64,000 bases of DNA from Rhipicephalus microplus (GCF_043290135.1 NC_134700.1:241245088-241309087), one strand, 5' to 3'; positions 35,727 to 51,831 are shown, counted from the first letter of the stretch. The notes: generated by a model not told the origin, from the letters alone. Translations and numbers: made by a program.

Positions 35727-37623
35727 TGTAATCCAGGGAGTTGGGCAGGTGGTATGTTTAAGATGTAGCGCAGTGCTAGTGGCGGCCAGCCGACTCGAGA
35801 AACAGTTGACAAGCGCTCGTGGCTTGTGGCGCGAGGTGCCTGATACATTCGGTGGCTTCTGGCTGGCTGGACGCCGCGGCCGCTGCTCTAAATCGGCAGC
35901 TCGCTTCCTGTACGTCTCGTCCTTCCATTAAACCAGTGACGATGGCACGTCCACGTCGGACGCCGTCTCATATACAAAGAGTTTGGGTTCACAGTGGCAC
36001 ACATGTAACCATACACTGCAGCGCCTCCACGGAAGTTAAGCTTCTTAGAAACACCTCCTTCTCCCGCATCTCAAAAAAGGATATAATTCAGAATTTACTT
36101 CTACTTCGAAGATAGATTAAGTGGATATATTCACTTTTTATTGTTGAAAAAAGTTTTATAATTGAGCGTTCTTTGTTTGTTGTATCTTTTCTTTGTAACC
36201 AAGGGGCGGACTGTGATGGAGCTGGCAAGCCAGGCTGGGGCGATTGAGCAGCAACATGTGCTAAAGGTAAGGGTGACGTCATAGTGCGCATCAATTGGTT
36301 CACCGAATGCGGCCTAAACCTCGTGTACAGCGTTGACGTGAATCTGGGGACAGGGAGCCTGTTGCATATTCGCCAGAGTGTGCAGTGAAGTAGCTTGCTG
36401 GGCAGTCTTAGCGACTTTTCGGTCATCCAGACTCTTGAAGGGCTGAGCGTAGACCGCCTTCGGCACACCGATGGCGGGTCCTATGTGTGCGCCGTAAACT
36501 TAAAAAAATACTGGAAACAGCAACGAATCCATCGGGTTTGAGAAGTAAATGGGGTCATTCTATGCAAATAAATTCTTGTTAACCAATTAGCCTGCCTCAC
36601 ATGCCATTTGCCATGGCAGAAGCCGAGAACATTCGCCAGAAACTCTTCAATGAAAAAGATAAACTAAAGATAAAATTGGCAGAATTGAGTGAATATAGGA
36701 GTAGATGTAAGTTGAAGCTGTAGGCAAGTGGTGGCCACACAGTGTTTCTTTTTTTTTTTGCTTTTAACGAAGTGTTGCGAGTCGGACAGACTTGGTGCTT
36801 TCGAGTAGTTACGGGTATATCGCGGGCAAGTCTGTAGCCAGAATGTATGAAGGAGGGTAAGGGTGACATTTTACAGAAAGCCTTGACTATTTGGGGTAAT
36901 TGTACGCTTACCAGGCCCGTAGGATGCACGGAATCCCAAAGGGCATCCTGGGGTGCGAAGTAACGTTGGTAGTTACGTTACAGCTCAGTCACCAGTTATA
37001 TCAATACGAACTGCACGCAACACTGTGATGAGCTGCGCACTATGAGGAGTGGGTTTCCCCGTTCTCCTCAGGATTAGGCAATGGTTGGCCATAGCTTGGT
37101 GAGGCATACGTATCAGTGTGTAACGCTTATGACACTGTTATAAAAGCTGATAGCGAAATGTTCAACCACAGTTTTCGTTGCCCCGCCATGACGCCACTAT
37201 AGGAATCTTCTCGTAAGCTGTTTCAGGCACTGGGGAATCTTTATGGTTGAATGCTTGACCGCCACGTGGAACGCAGGAGTTGAATTCAGGCTCTAACCGT
37301 GATTTTCAGTTTTACTGTCCCTCTGATTTTTCCTTCAGTGACAATGCTGCTGAGGTATGGCCCGCATTTTATGCAACACAGGCCCCATAATCACTGTTTC
37401 GGGTTTGATCGAAGCTGCGACTCACCTGTGGCTGATACCCACAATTCATCAGCCGTGGTTTGCGGGCATGTTCCACGCGTGACTGAAGGAAAAGGTTTAG
37501 AAGGCGTACGCGGCGAGCATATAGGGCTAATAAAGCAATGACCTGTTCATAATTTTCGTCACGCAATAATGACCACTCATGCAATCTTGGTATGTGTCAA
37601 ATTAAATAGATAATCAGCAGAGT
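35727..37623. other. Stretch without recognisable gene
   Basis: Mixed composition. A GC-richer patch at about 35,760-36,000 and another at 36,200-36,480 have short open frames but no motif. Confidence 0.4.
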
Positions 37624-37868
<245 letters not shown>

Positions 37869-38058
37869 AATAGTCATAGTGTGTTAGGTTTGCTAAAAAA
37901 TGCACCACATTGTGAAGAGCTAACTTCATGCGTCGTGTTATAGCGTGAACTTGCGCTGTTCAGTTTCAAGACGTTGTGTCGTTCAGCGGCATTTTAGCTA
38001 GAGCGAAGAGTCGAAATACATACTTAAACCGACACCAATGACAAAGGATATCCCTTGT

Positions 38059-38113
38059 AAACAACAACAACAACAACAATAACAACAGCAGCAACAACAA
38101 CAACAACAACAAA
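38059..38113. repeat. (CAA)n array, imperfect
   Basis: Trinucleotide run with TAA and CAG variants. Confidence 0.92.
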
Positions 38114-38293
38114 GAAACTGGAGTAATTTCCGATCATCTGTTTCCTTATTATGGTCGGGATATGGCACATAAGACGCCAGAAATAATTTATGATTGGCCA
38201 CATGTAGCGTCAGTATATAGGTAGCTCTATTTTGTTACTGTTACACTTAGTGCGCCTAAATTCAAAGAGCGACAACGATCTGTAAAATGTGGT

Positions 38294-38516
38294 TGATATG
38301 TGGGGTTTAACGTCCCAAAACCACCATATGATTATGAGAGACGCCGTAGTGGAGGGCTCCGGAAATTTCGACCACCTGGGGTTCTTTAACGTGCACCCAA
38401 ATTTGAGCACACGGGCCTACAACATTTCCGCCTCCATCGGAAATGAAGCCACCGCAGCCGGGATTGGAGCTCGCGTCCTGCGGGTCAGCAGCCGAGTACC
38501 TTAGCCACGGTGGGGC
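38294..38516 (-). mobile_element. Ruka SINE with internal 5'-head deletion
   Basis: Reverse-oriented copy with high identity to the others, but the TCTAGTGGTGG-type A-box segment of the head is shortened (TTAGCCACGGTGGGGC on the plus strand). A perfect 12-bp duplication GTAAAATGTGGT flanks it at 38,282-38,293 and 38,517-38,528. The clean duplication suggests a fairly recent insertion from a deleted source or template. Confidence 0.93.
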
Positions 38517-38925
38517 GTAAAATGTGGTGCTATCGTTACAGCTTGTAGATAGAGTGTATGGTTCTCTAATGTGTACCAAAACTAGAAAACACTGACGTGC
38601 TTATATTTAGAACATACGAGGCCGATCGTTATTGCCGTTACTTTGGGTAAGTCTTCATCAGCAGGCTGGAATCAAAAAGTAGTGTGAAATAGACGAGAAT
38701 ACTGGCGACGAGCTGACAATTTGCGACTAGGTTGACTGTAAAGGGTGCTTTTCTGTAAGGTAGCTCAGTTGTGAAACAGAGCCATTTTAAGCGAAAGACA
38801 AATCTGATGACGCACAGAGGAAGAGCGTTATAGGTTGAGATTACACAAAGAAATTTCAATAATGACCATGCACATGCAGCCTAAATACATTGTCTACGTT
38901 AAAAAATGACAGCATATTCACGGCG
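38517..38925. other. Stretch without recognisable gene
   Basis: AT-rich. I see nothing in it. Confidence 0.5.
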
Positions 38926-39226
38926 TGAATGATGATGAGGGGGGCGAAGCTTCGAAGGGTTTTTTCGGCAAACCGTGAATCATCTGCTGGCCGCATTCGT
39001 ATGTATGTATGTATGTATGTATGTATGTATGTATGTATGTATGTATGTATGTATGTATGTATGTATGTATGTATGTATGTATGTATGTATGTATGTATGT
39101 ATGTATGTATGTATGTATGTATGTATGTATGTATGTATGTATGTATGTATGTATGTATGTATGTATGCATGTCCACCTACCTAGTGAACACTCCAAGTAT
39201 CGCCATCTTACATCTTTTCATCATAT
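38926..39226 (-). mobile_element. STR-tailed family 2, copy 2
   Basis: The left flank GTGAATGATGATGAGG..GCGAAGCTTC and right flank CTAGTGAACACTCCAAGTA..CGCCATCTTACATCTTTTCATC are the reverse complements of the flanks around the minisatellite at 31,905-32,115. The array between them is (GTAT)n (39,000-39,168), a completely different motif. Confidence 0.65.
39000..39168. repeat. (GTAT)n array, about 169 bp
   Basis: Pure array with one GCAT variant at its right edge. The alternating YVCM and THIH frames are artefacts. Confidence 0.97.
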
Positions 39227-41284
39227 GTTCATCATATACATGTATCCCCATTAAGTGGGCATTTCAAGAACTAAAACGAGAGTTGGCTACTACATACCAG
39301 AGACGCCCGACCCACGCCTTAAGGATTTTCGTACCTAAAATTTTATCTTTCCTTCTGCCTCGACTGTTCTCTTCTGATGTGAAGGCAACTCTATGGACAC
39401 TCGCGGTGCATACTTGTGTGCCATTGTTGTATTCGCTCCGCATACAGATGCATACTTTGTACACATGATACAGACACGAGCGCATAATCAATGGTGAGGT
39501 ATTCAAAAAATTCCTAAATGTTGGCGATGGGCTAATGACTAATATACATGAGCTTCTCTCACCTGACAGAGGCTTATTAACCACCCCCGAGAAGGAGCAA
39601 AAAGCGTAGAACGAGGTTTTGCGCTGCCAAAAATAAAAGGAACTCTACTTGTTCCCTTTCTCTAAGACAGGGCCTCAGGAGCCCTATCTTGAAAGCGATA
39701 GGTGAAGTAACGAAAACTGGTGCACTTAAAGCTTCTAGGTAAGAGCTTTCCGTGGCTCTCTCATACACGCTTTAAGCGTTCAGTGTCTTTGAATATTACA
39801 CACTGACACCCACCTGTGTACACCATGTTTGAGAAGCAGTACAGTCGCGTGCTGCATGTCTTAAGTCATGTACATGTCGTTTTAGGCTTCATTACCTAAA
39901 AATTTGAGATCTGCGCACGGAAGCCGCTTGTCATTAACACTATTATTCCACAAGGGACTTGTTGTGGTTATAGAGTCTCTCTTCACGCTGGTTTAGCCAT
40001 GTTGCAGTGCAGCTGCTTAATTAGCGAGAAATTGCTTACTGCAATGAATATTTCTTTTAAAGTATTACATTGTATTACTCAAGAATTTATTGCCATCATA
40101 TATTTATTGACCCTTGCAGCAAAATTAACATTTTTATTCTTGATTGGATATTCGACATACCTTAATTCGTTCTTTAAAGCAAACTCGACACCATATTCCT
40201 TGCAAACAGTATGTGCAATACCATGCTCAGCGATTCATTTTTTAATGTTTAGTTTTTATGCTAAGGGCATTTTGCAGAATTTCATTTAGCAATAGGGCTC
40301 TGATTTGTTTCGGTACCTGAAAAATATCCATCATGCAAAAGGTCTAATGAGGTTTAACGCGTCTGATTCAAGAGCGCGAATGTGACGACGGAACACTCGG
40401 AAAGCCAGGAGGATAAAAAAAAGGAAGAAAGCTCAAACAAATAAAGTAAAACTTGCAGTAAGGCCTGAAGTGTCTTTCCCTACTTTCTGGCAGTTAAGGA
40501 AAGTGCTCTCACTTTAACCATTCATATTTTCACCAAGGTTTATATTTCTGTAGATAGCTTTGTACAGCAGGCGCATCAAGTATTATATTTAGGTCGCAGG
40601 GTCTGTTTACTTTTTATTTGCTGATTTTTGGCTCTAGAGAAGTGATTTGATTTTCCATCTTCATCGCATTCCTGCTTCTTGCAATCTTCGCTAGTTATAC
40701 CACTAAATGTTTACTCAACATCAGTTGAAACCGACTGCTTTTTACGGAATCTAAACGTTATGTGCCTGTGCTGCTCATTGAGCTTCTTAAGTAGTTGTCG
40801 TACATTTGCACTAACATTTATTTACCTTTTGTGGAAGCTTGGAGTGGCTATCCGTATTTGAATATTTCTCTGACCTTGCTGAAAACTTTCCTAAAAGGCT
40901 TGGTCATAGTCTACAGTGCAGCCAGCAGTGCAAAAGTGCTTAATTTAGTATGTAACAAGCATACTAAGGAATCAATATGCGACCTTGACTGCATTACGAA
41001 GTTGAATTTTTGATGCAAGGCGTTTTTATGTGTTCGTGGTGAAATGTCACCAAGTGCAACAAATATAGCTTGGTCCTAAATTTTCAACAGAACAGCTGCT
41101 TGTTGGTGCTGTGATTGCACTTTAGTTAATCTCGGAAGTGCGCCACAAATGAGATGTAGAGAACAGATTTGTCTACGATACCTAACAAATCAATAAAGCA
41201 GCCCAAAGATGCTTTGTAAATACCGCTATAATTATACTGAACAAGCTGCCAGGTTGCAGGTTTCCTCCCTGCCCACGGCAAGTT
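39227..41284. other. Stretch without recognisable gene
   Basis: AT-rich, unique-looking DNA. The frame at 39,999-40,289 (plus) is hydrophobic from T-rich sequence and has no motif. Confidence 0.45.
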
Positions 41285-41385
41285 ATCTCTCATCTACTTT
41301 TCTGTCTTCAAATTTAAGTTATCATTACCTCAAATAACTTCCCCTATACTTTCCTTGGCATTAGTGTCTGATAGATTCCATGCAC
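41285..41385 (+). mobile_element. Dispersed repeat R3, copy 3
   Basis: TTATCTCTCATCTACTTTTC, then CAAATAACTTCCCCTATAC and TTTCCTTGGCATTAGTGTC match the R3 copy at 15,590-15,700 in order and orientation. Confidence 0.5.
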
Positions 41386-42165
41386 CTAATATTTTGCGGT
41401 ATTTACAGCAATCTTTACTACCCTACTTATGTTAGCGTACTTACCAGTAAGTGAAAAGGTTCTCTCATCATAAGAAGCTTCTATCATTACAGTGCGTGTG
41501 CGTAGAATTATAAAAAAGATACATGTCTGGAATACTTTCGGGAAACTCTCTCATCAGGTTATTCAGGCTTCTAGCGATGCACATATTTCTTCACGACGTC
41601 CCTGAAAACGATCTAACCAAATGAGCACTTCGACTATTAATAGGCACGCTTTACAGTCATCAGACCTGGGGGCATCAAAATTTTGTAGGCTGATCTATAC
41701 GTGTTTCAAACTTTACCAAATTGAAAACACATTTTTGTTCAATAAAAAGCGTGCACGCTCGTACGTACTTACTCACCTCTTTGATGGGCTGCAGTGAATA
41801 CTAGAAAGAAGATAATGAAAAGTGAGAAATGTGAATTTCAGATTGGAACCTTTGTGGCTACAGAGCGATAAATTAACAGTGTCTGGTTTCTATAAGAACC
41901 TCCAATAATCGTTCAGATATCCCTGCAAGCTTGCCGCTCCCCTTCTATACTTTTGTTTAGTCCCTTTACTGGTGTTCTATGTGTAAAATACTGTTTTATC
42001 GTTCCTTCGGTTGACGCCAACCAATAAGAATATGGCCAATGTGCATAAAAAAGATTTGTTGCTTTGTTGAAATGTACCGCCTAATGCGTGATAAGTTTTG
42101 GTCTCTTGAAAGTTCCAGATGAATGGAGGCTTTTCCGTAATAATGCTGACTGGAGTAGAAAAAAG
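41386..42165. other. Stretch without recognisable gene
   Basis: AT-rich DNA leading into copy B. Nothing seen. Confidence 0.5.
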
Positions 42166-42978
42166 TTGGCAGATCTCACGTACAGTGGGAATTGATATGT
42201 GAAGGACGAATGACAAGTGTTGATATGTCACTTTAAAATCAGCACAACGTTACGAGGTGGACATGAATGATGCCGTACATGCCTTCCGTGTCATGATTAT
42301 CATGTTTGAATGTGTCATTTACCTTCGTCATCTATTCACGTCACGTGATACCAAATTTAGTACATGTGGAGCTAGCGAAACGGCCGCGAGCACGCTATTA
42401 GCGTGGCATGTTGTCATGTTCTTACATGACACGCGTGTCAAGGTTATCATGTTTGCGCCAGTCATATGTTTTGTCATTTATTAACGTTTATTAGCAAAGC
42501 GGTCGCGAGCGAATCATGAAGGGCCCAATATACTCCAATGCAACATTGACGCGCGTGAACGCTGGGCACAGGGACGCCACATTAGCAAAACGCGAGCACT
42601 CTATCATCTGACGCTAGGCACGACCAGCGTCCATCGGCACGGCCCGACGCCAACCAGCGCGGAATGCGACGTGCTGCATTTCGTGCCGATGCGTTACTCA
42701 GACAACACTGCGTCTACCTTCTAAGTGTGAATACACTTTATAAGCGACCCCAAACGATCCACCGCCGTCGGCGGCGTCCGCAGTCTTCTCTCTATCTTTA
42801 AAAGAAAGAGGACTTGGTGGGCCGCAGCGCGACGCTCTACCGAATAAGCCACGGACGCGACGCTGATTACCCCTTCGCTCGCTCCTCCGCTCTCCTCACT
42901 CGCTGCAGCTGCGCGCGCACCCCTCTCTCTCGCGCGCCCGCCTTCTCTCTCAGTCTCCCGTCGAGAGCGGGTCGTGCG

Positions 42979-43515
42979 ATGGATGTCCCGGAGGCAACGC
43001 TACCATCAACAACGAATGCAGTACAACCGAACGCCAGCACCGCACCCGTCGTTGGAGGTGACGGTACCGCGGTGGTTTCGCCGACCTTGGAAGACAAGGC
43101 GGCGCTGCGAAGGGCTCGTGAGACCGAACGTAAGCGGGCAAAGCGTGCAGCGGATGCCGAACTGCGCGCTCGCGAGGCCGAGGACAAGCGGGCGAAGCGT
43201 GCAGAGGATGCCGAACTTCGCGCTCGCGAGGCCGAGGACAAGTGGGCGAAGCGTGCAGCGGATGGCTAACTGCGCGCTCGCGAGGCCGAGATGAGGCGTC
43301 AGCCTCGAGCCGCGAACGCGGCCCAAGAAGCGGAACGACAACGCAAGCGTCAGGCGGAGAAGGGCGATGAAGGCCGGCGTGAAGGCGCCGCTCGCAATCG
43401 TCAACGGCGAGTGGACGTTCCCGAAGCCGTTCGAGCCAGTGAACGTGCCGCGCGGGAGAGGGTGCGAGCCCTGGACTTTGCTCGTCCGGGGCTCGCATGC
43501 TATGAGGGGGAGTAA
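42979..43515 (+). pseudogene. Alanine/arginine-rich 18-residue-repeat protein, broken by one stop
   Basis: The frame begins MDVPEATLPSTTNAVQPN and carries three 54-bp tandem units (43,132-43,185, 43,186-43,239, 43,240-43,293), each KRAKRAxDAELRAREAED-like. It then continues with a highly charged, probably helical region and ends at a TAA (43,513-43,515). A TAA at 43,267-43,269 interrupts the third unit, where the first two units have Glu. Apart from that codon the frame is open for 178 codons. AATAAA words follow at 43,622 and 43,644. It lies wholly within the segment that copy A lacks. I recognise no named family. Coiled-coil or nucleic-acid binding is a guess from composition. Coding status is supported by codon-phase repeats and the long GC-rich frame. 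Confidence 0.5.
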
Positions 43516-44360
43516 AGTTAAAATCCGTTGGCATTCGCCAGTGAGTTAACGTAAACTCCCCCGTGTTATCAAATTGCGATTTCCAGGAACCACTACACCA
43601 TAAAGGCACCATAGTGTGATTAATAAATATATTACTGTGAATTAATAAATACCCCTCATAGCATCACCCCGTGCATTCGCACTTAACCATGTTAACCCTC
43701 GGGGAAATAAAATGCTTGGGAGTTTTTTTCGTGACAGAAGGACACTGGACACGCTGAAACGCGCATGCGTCAAAGTAACGCAGCGCGGCGCACGCCTGCG
43801 AGTATATGGCAAGATCAGTGCCTGGCGTGGCAACGCCGGCATGAGGCGATGAAATAAACGCCATTGAGCACGCGAAACACGTCACGTCGAAATGTATTGA
43901 CGCCTGGACTGTGGCATGCAGTCATGTTCTCACATCACACTCATCTCATGATTATCATGTTCGCCCCAGTCACATACCTTTGTCCTCCATTGGCGTCACG
44001 TAATAACAAATTTGGTATATGTGACGCTAGCGAAACGGCCGCGAGCACATCATGAGCGTGGCATGTAATCATGTTGTTACATGACACGCATGTCATGATT
44101 TTCATGTTAGTGTCTGTCGCTTCTGTTTACCATGCCATCATGCCATACCATACCAGTTTTTCAACTTGCCATGCGAACGAAACCACCGCAAGAGCTGCAG
44201 GACCATCAAATGTAAATCACGACATTCATTAGATACATGTTATAACTTTTATGTTTTGACTAGTCAAATACGTTCTTCATACAATCATGTAATGCAATAC
44301 CAAGTTTCGTATTGATACCATTATCTAAATGGCCAGAAGAGCTAAATGTCGTAGGCAGCT

Positions 44361-44493
<133 letters not shown>

Positions 44494-44535
44494 CGCTCAA
44501 AGTCGCCGAAGTTCGTTAAGAAATGCTTCGCATTA

Positions 44536-47522
<2,987 letters not shown>

Positions 47523-47984
47523 CGTATCTGCATGTTGCACTGCAATAGTCGCAAGACTATCGTCCTTCGACGACATTTGCAGTGTAACATGCAGATACGG
47601 GACCAAGACTATAGCGTTGCGTCTGCAGAGAGTAAACAAAACGTGTATTTGATGTTCTGCGCAAGGAAATTGGTGAATGGTATTCTGAAGGCACTGCGTT
47701 AGAGTGCTTCGAGCACGCAGTGGAGGTGAACGAGCGCATGAAGTCACATCACACGTGAGAGATGAGTGCTATCTGGCAGTTATCTTGGAAAACAAAGCGC
47801 GTACCCTGCGCGCCCGTCTCGGAGGTGATAAGGTGTAGAACGCAAGGCGACGGGTAGGTGCTACCACCGTGTCGTCTTAGCAAAGCTGTAGTGAATTAGC
47901 AAAGCGTTGGAAACACTTGCATTTTTGTGGAAGCGCTGCATGGTCAGCGGAACGTGATAAATGCTACAGTGCTTAGAATTACTT
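47523..47984 (-). mobile_element. Dispersed repeat D, copy 2
   Basis: On the minus strand it is collinear with 28,908-29,272 and slightly more complete, with two extra segments near CTAATTCACTACAGCTTTGC and GCACTCTAACGCAGTG. Its 3' end forms a long hairpin: 47,523-47,545 pairs with 47,577-47,599 at 22 of 23 positions around a 31-nt loop. No coding capacity. Confidence 0.65.
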
Positions 47985-50796
47985 ATGTATGTTTTTTCTA
48001 GTAAGAGACACACAGAATATTGACGCGTTGTTATGGTGCCTCAGATATGCGCAATAATTGCCTTTTATTTGACAATCACACACGTATGAACGCTGAATCA
48101 TGAGCAATATTGGTGAGCAATATTGGCGCGGCGAATGGGTTCGGCCGTTTGGAGTATCGTTTGGCCACTTTGGTGCCATTTAGGGTACCATTAAGGGCGG
48201 GAAAACAGACAATTGTACAGACAGACAGACAGACAAAAATTTTTACGTTGAAGGTCCCCAAGAGGAACTATCGTCTTTAAAAACAGGCAGCAGTAGTATT
48301 AAAGGTGCAGGAGTTCGCCAGAAGCGTACCGTATATCTGATCGTGTGAAAAAGGTTGCTCGACTGCAGACACACTGCCATTCACGCGTCGCTCCTAAAAG
48401 CCGCCCCGTAGTCATTCTTCTCCACCAAAATAAAGAAAAGGTCGTTTCGTTTTAAGTAGGAAAACAATATTTAAAATGCACAGCTGTACATAATAGTGAA
48501 CATTGGAAAATTTCTGGCTGCTTGGAACCACAGAGTTTATTTATTTATTTATTTATTTTCTTTTCTTTCTTCATGTTCTGATCAGTGACATCAGGCAGTA
48601 AGATCGGGGTCAACCGAATGCGGAACGCTGACAGGACATGCGAGTACGTGCGTGAGTGTGCAGCGAAAGGGCGTCGTGGCAGAGCAGCTAAACTGCATCA
48701 AATATGCACGAAAAACTATGTCTCAACAATTACAACGTGATTATAGTGGCCTCAAGGGGTGTGTAAGGGGTAGGAGGGGGGAAGGAATAAGAACTCTCCT
48801 GATTCTTATTTTTGCTCTCCCTCTCCAACCTCTCACTAGTGCACTTTCTCCACGCTTTTAGCTAGCGTGAAGTTACATAGTGGAAGGTGTCAGCGCACTT
48901 TTGTTTCAATCCACGACACTGCCGCGTCACGTTTGACCGGAGACGATTCCCGCGGTACCCGCTTGGAGCACTCTAAAGGAGCGAGACGTGTAGAGGGGGA
49001 AGGAGGAGGGTTGGATTGTTGAGAGGGCACTTGACGCAAACCGAAAGCGACCGCCATGCAGAAAGAACTGGCGAATGAACTGGGAGGAGCTTGCAACTGT
49101 GTTCGACACAAAGGCTTCGGCGGCGAACTGCTAATTGCTGCGGAAGGAAACTCGTGCTTGGAGGGGAGTGGCACTGCCATCACGTGAGGGGGAACTTGAA
49201 AGTTCTAGTACCAGTAGCGATAAAAAAGACGAAAAACTCTGAGCAAAGACGAAGTAAAGTTCTGGCACTGGCCGCCCCCATTTCGACTCTCTGCTTGGTG
49301 CTGGCGCGCGCCCTAGCGTGCTTTTCGGGAAAGGTTTTGTCAGTTTGTACGCAGAGTCGGTGTGCATGGAAGAAGGCCTGTATCGCACGATGGGCTGGGA
49401 GAGCACTGGGGCGTGAGCCGCTTTTGAGGACAGTTGCTCGCTACTGAAAACACGCACGCTTGGATGGACAAAAAACAAAAGTTATTTATTCGACAAATAA
49501 CAAATTATTCGATTTTTGCTCGCCTCTTGGTGTGCGCCAAGTCATCCGACGAATGATAATCTCGCTTTCGGCTGCTCTACTTATTCAGTTCACTTGGAGA
49601 GAATAGGCGAAAATGTGCGCTTCACCATGTTTCGAAAGAGTAATTGTTCGATGCTATCTAAAGCTGGCACGCAAATTACCACTTGAGTGTATTGCTAGGA
49701 AGCCAGTCTTGCATCGCAAGTGCACATGATGCGTGTGTGCTTTAACAAAATAGCAATAGCTATCGAATGAATGCTTTGTGTTTTGAAGGTACACTTGCAC
49801 ACACTTGTGTCCGTTAAGAAACATGACGAAAAACAGAAGAAATTGTCAGCAAATAAATTAAGATTTTTAAATAGTTTGCGATTCATAGCTTTTAAGTCCA
49901 GTATGATGACTGCAACGGTAATTTACTGCGCGAAGCCAGAAAGACTAAAAAAATAGCTATTACACTTTCCCTGCATGTCATAGTATGTACGCGAATGACA
50001 GTAGTAAACAGTGTGTGCATTGACTAATTGATTTTTTTAGTGTGGTGTAGATTTCCACCTCTGTGACAAGTAAGGGATAAATATTCAGCAGCTTCCACGT
50101 ACCACGGAAATAGATATCATGTGAAGCATGCGTAAAGAAGTGACTGAGGCGTAATTTTTTGAGCGAAACGTTGCGAACTGACGCCCAACATATGTAGAAA
50201 TGTTATACGCAGTATGATAAATAGTCGCACATGTTTTATATGACCAGTCTTCCATTACGTAGCGATGCCAAGAGCAACATGAGTATTACCAACACCAGAA
50301 GCGGTAAGCGCAAATGTGGCGCTTGTGCTTGAGGCATTGAGGACAGGTGTTGAGGTTGAGTTGGATTACGTTGGCACCTTTGAGCCTGAACGTGTTGCGT
50401 TATTGTTATCCTGTGTTGCCAGTGTATGGCGAGTGAGTTAATGTGTCTGTTGTGGTGACAGAATGCTATTGATACGATTGTACAAGTGTTGCCCATCTAA
50501 AGAGAGCCTTTTACGTTCACATTGTTTGAAATGTGTGATGGAGTGTTATACTCAGGCACCTGTGGTTATATTTCATTTGTTGTGAAATTTAATTGCAACG
50601 TGAATTGTATAGAGTGTTCTATTGTGAATGTTACGCGCAATGAGCGATGGACTGCAATATGGACTCTGTATGTTGGACTTTTGTTGTGTGGCTGTCTGTT
50701 CGCGCCTATTTTTGTTGTTTTTTAAATATTATGTGAGAGTATTTTTAGGGAGCGTAGTGTCACAAATGAGCTCTCGAAATGCGCGTGCCTCCGGTT
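47985..50796. other. Stretch without assigned gene
   Basis: The stretch has a tandem GAGCAATATTGG pair at 48,101-48,126, a short (ACAG)n at about 48,217-48,235 followed by AAAATTTTTACGTTGAAGG (possibly a transposon end), and (TTTA)n at 48,537-48,558. A GC-richer patch at 48,880-49,450 holds a 43-codon frame at 49,056-49,187. Its start lies in a good Kozak context (CCGCCATG) and a GTGAGG donor-like word overlaps its stop. This is too little to call a gene. Confidence 0.35.
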
Positions 50797-51192
50797 TGTA
50801 ACAGCTACGTGAAATCCAGGCGCTGAGCAGACGCGACAAAAGCCGGCGTCACGAAGAAACAAGCATCAAAAGATGCCACACATGCGCCTACTCTCGCCCT
50901 CGAAAAACTGCCACCACGCCATGCTCATTGACCACGCCGGCCGATATCCTCGGATCTTATCCCTGAGCGAACTCTAGAATTGTTGAGAAGGAAGTAGTGA
51001 GCCGCTCCCTAGATGTATCACAGGTCGCGGAGGTTTCAAGAAAGGTCCCGCTCCTTCCACTGCCTTGGCTGTGTGGTGCGCCGACAAAAAGCCTGGAAAC
51101 TTCGAGTACCCAGAGCGAACGTACGCGCATATTAAGCAGCCGCAAATTGAATGAAGCGTGTTTTCCATCAACGTTCGAAGACTTGTGTTACA
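50797..51192 (+). mobile_element. Candidate solo LTR (396 bp)
   Basis: The block starts TGTAACA and ends TGTTACA, giving the short inverted TG..CA termini of an LTR. Inside, CATATTAAG (about 51,129) could act as a TATA-like box. The first 100 bp share order and words with 29,825-29,940. I saw no target duplication and no internal retroelement sequence beside it, so the call is tentative. Confidence 0.35.
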
Positions 51193-51262
51193 GTGACAAA
51201 GAGATTTCAGTGACAGTGACAAATAAACACAGTGACAAAAAGATGTTACAGTGACAAAGTGT
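51187..51262 (+). repeat. Short tandem CAGTGACAAA-type repeats
   Basis: (A)CAGTGACAAA or a close variant occurs about five times with 10-20 bp spacing, beginning at the right edge of the candidate LTR. Confidence 0.8.
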
Positions 51263-51831
51263 TTTCCGCCAATTGACGAAGTGTTGCCGGCGAAGAAGCT
51301 GTGTTATTGAAGTGCGGTCAGTTGACGACGCGAGCGTTTCCTGGAAAAGAAACCTCGGACGCAGCGAGATGAAAATCGGCGCTGAACTTCGAGTGAGTGT
51401 TTTCTTTGAAGCATTTAAGCTTGGTTCCAAGAACATCGGACTGAATACAATTGACGAACATTTTATTCTATAAGTGTCTTGATTTGTTAATGCAAGAGAT
51501 TGCATTGCAGCACGTGTTGTAGGTGCCCATTGTTTTGCATGTATGGCAGTACCTTGTGAGTGGTGTCGTATTGTATTTGATAACTTCCGAGTGTACATGT
51601 TTGTGCGTTGTGTGTTCTGCCTTATCTGAGAACATAGTTTTGGTTTTGTTATGAACTTTCGGCTCGGCCTTGTTCTTTGGACCAAAGCCGATGTTTGCTA
51701 GCTACCCAAAGGCCAACACTAAATTGTCCAAGCTTTCGTGGTGCGTTTTGGGGGGCTGATACGTCCTTTCTTGAAATAAACATGGTGATTGCCTCCTAAT
51801 TAATGAGATTAGCGGCATTGAGACTGACTCA
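51263..51831. other. Stretch without recognisable gene
   Basis: Mixed composition. Nothing I recognise. Confidence 0.45.

Noticed and set aside
49056..49187. 43-codon ORF in a good Kozak context with a donor-like GTGAGG
   Set aside because: Too short, no family match, and such combinations are expected by chance in a GC-richer patch.
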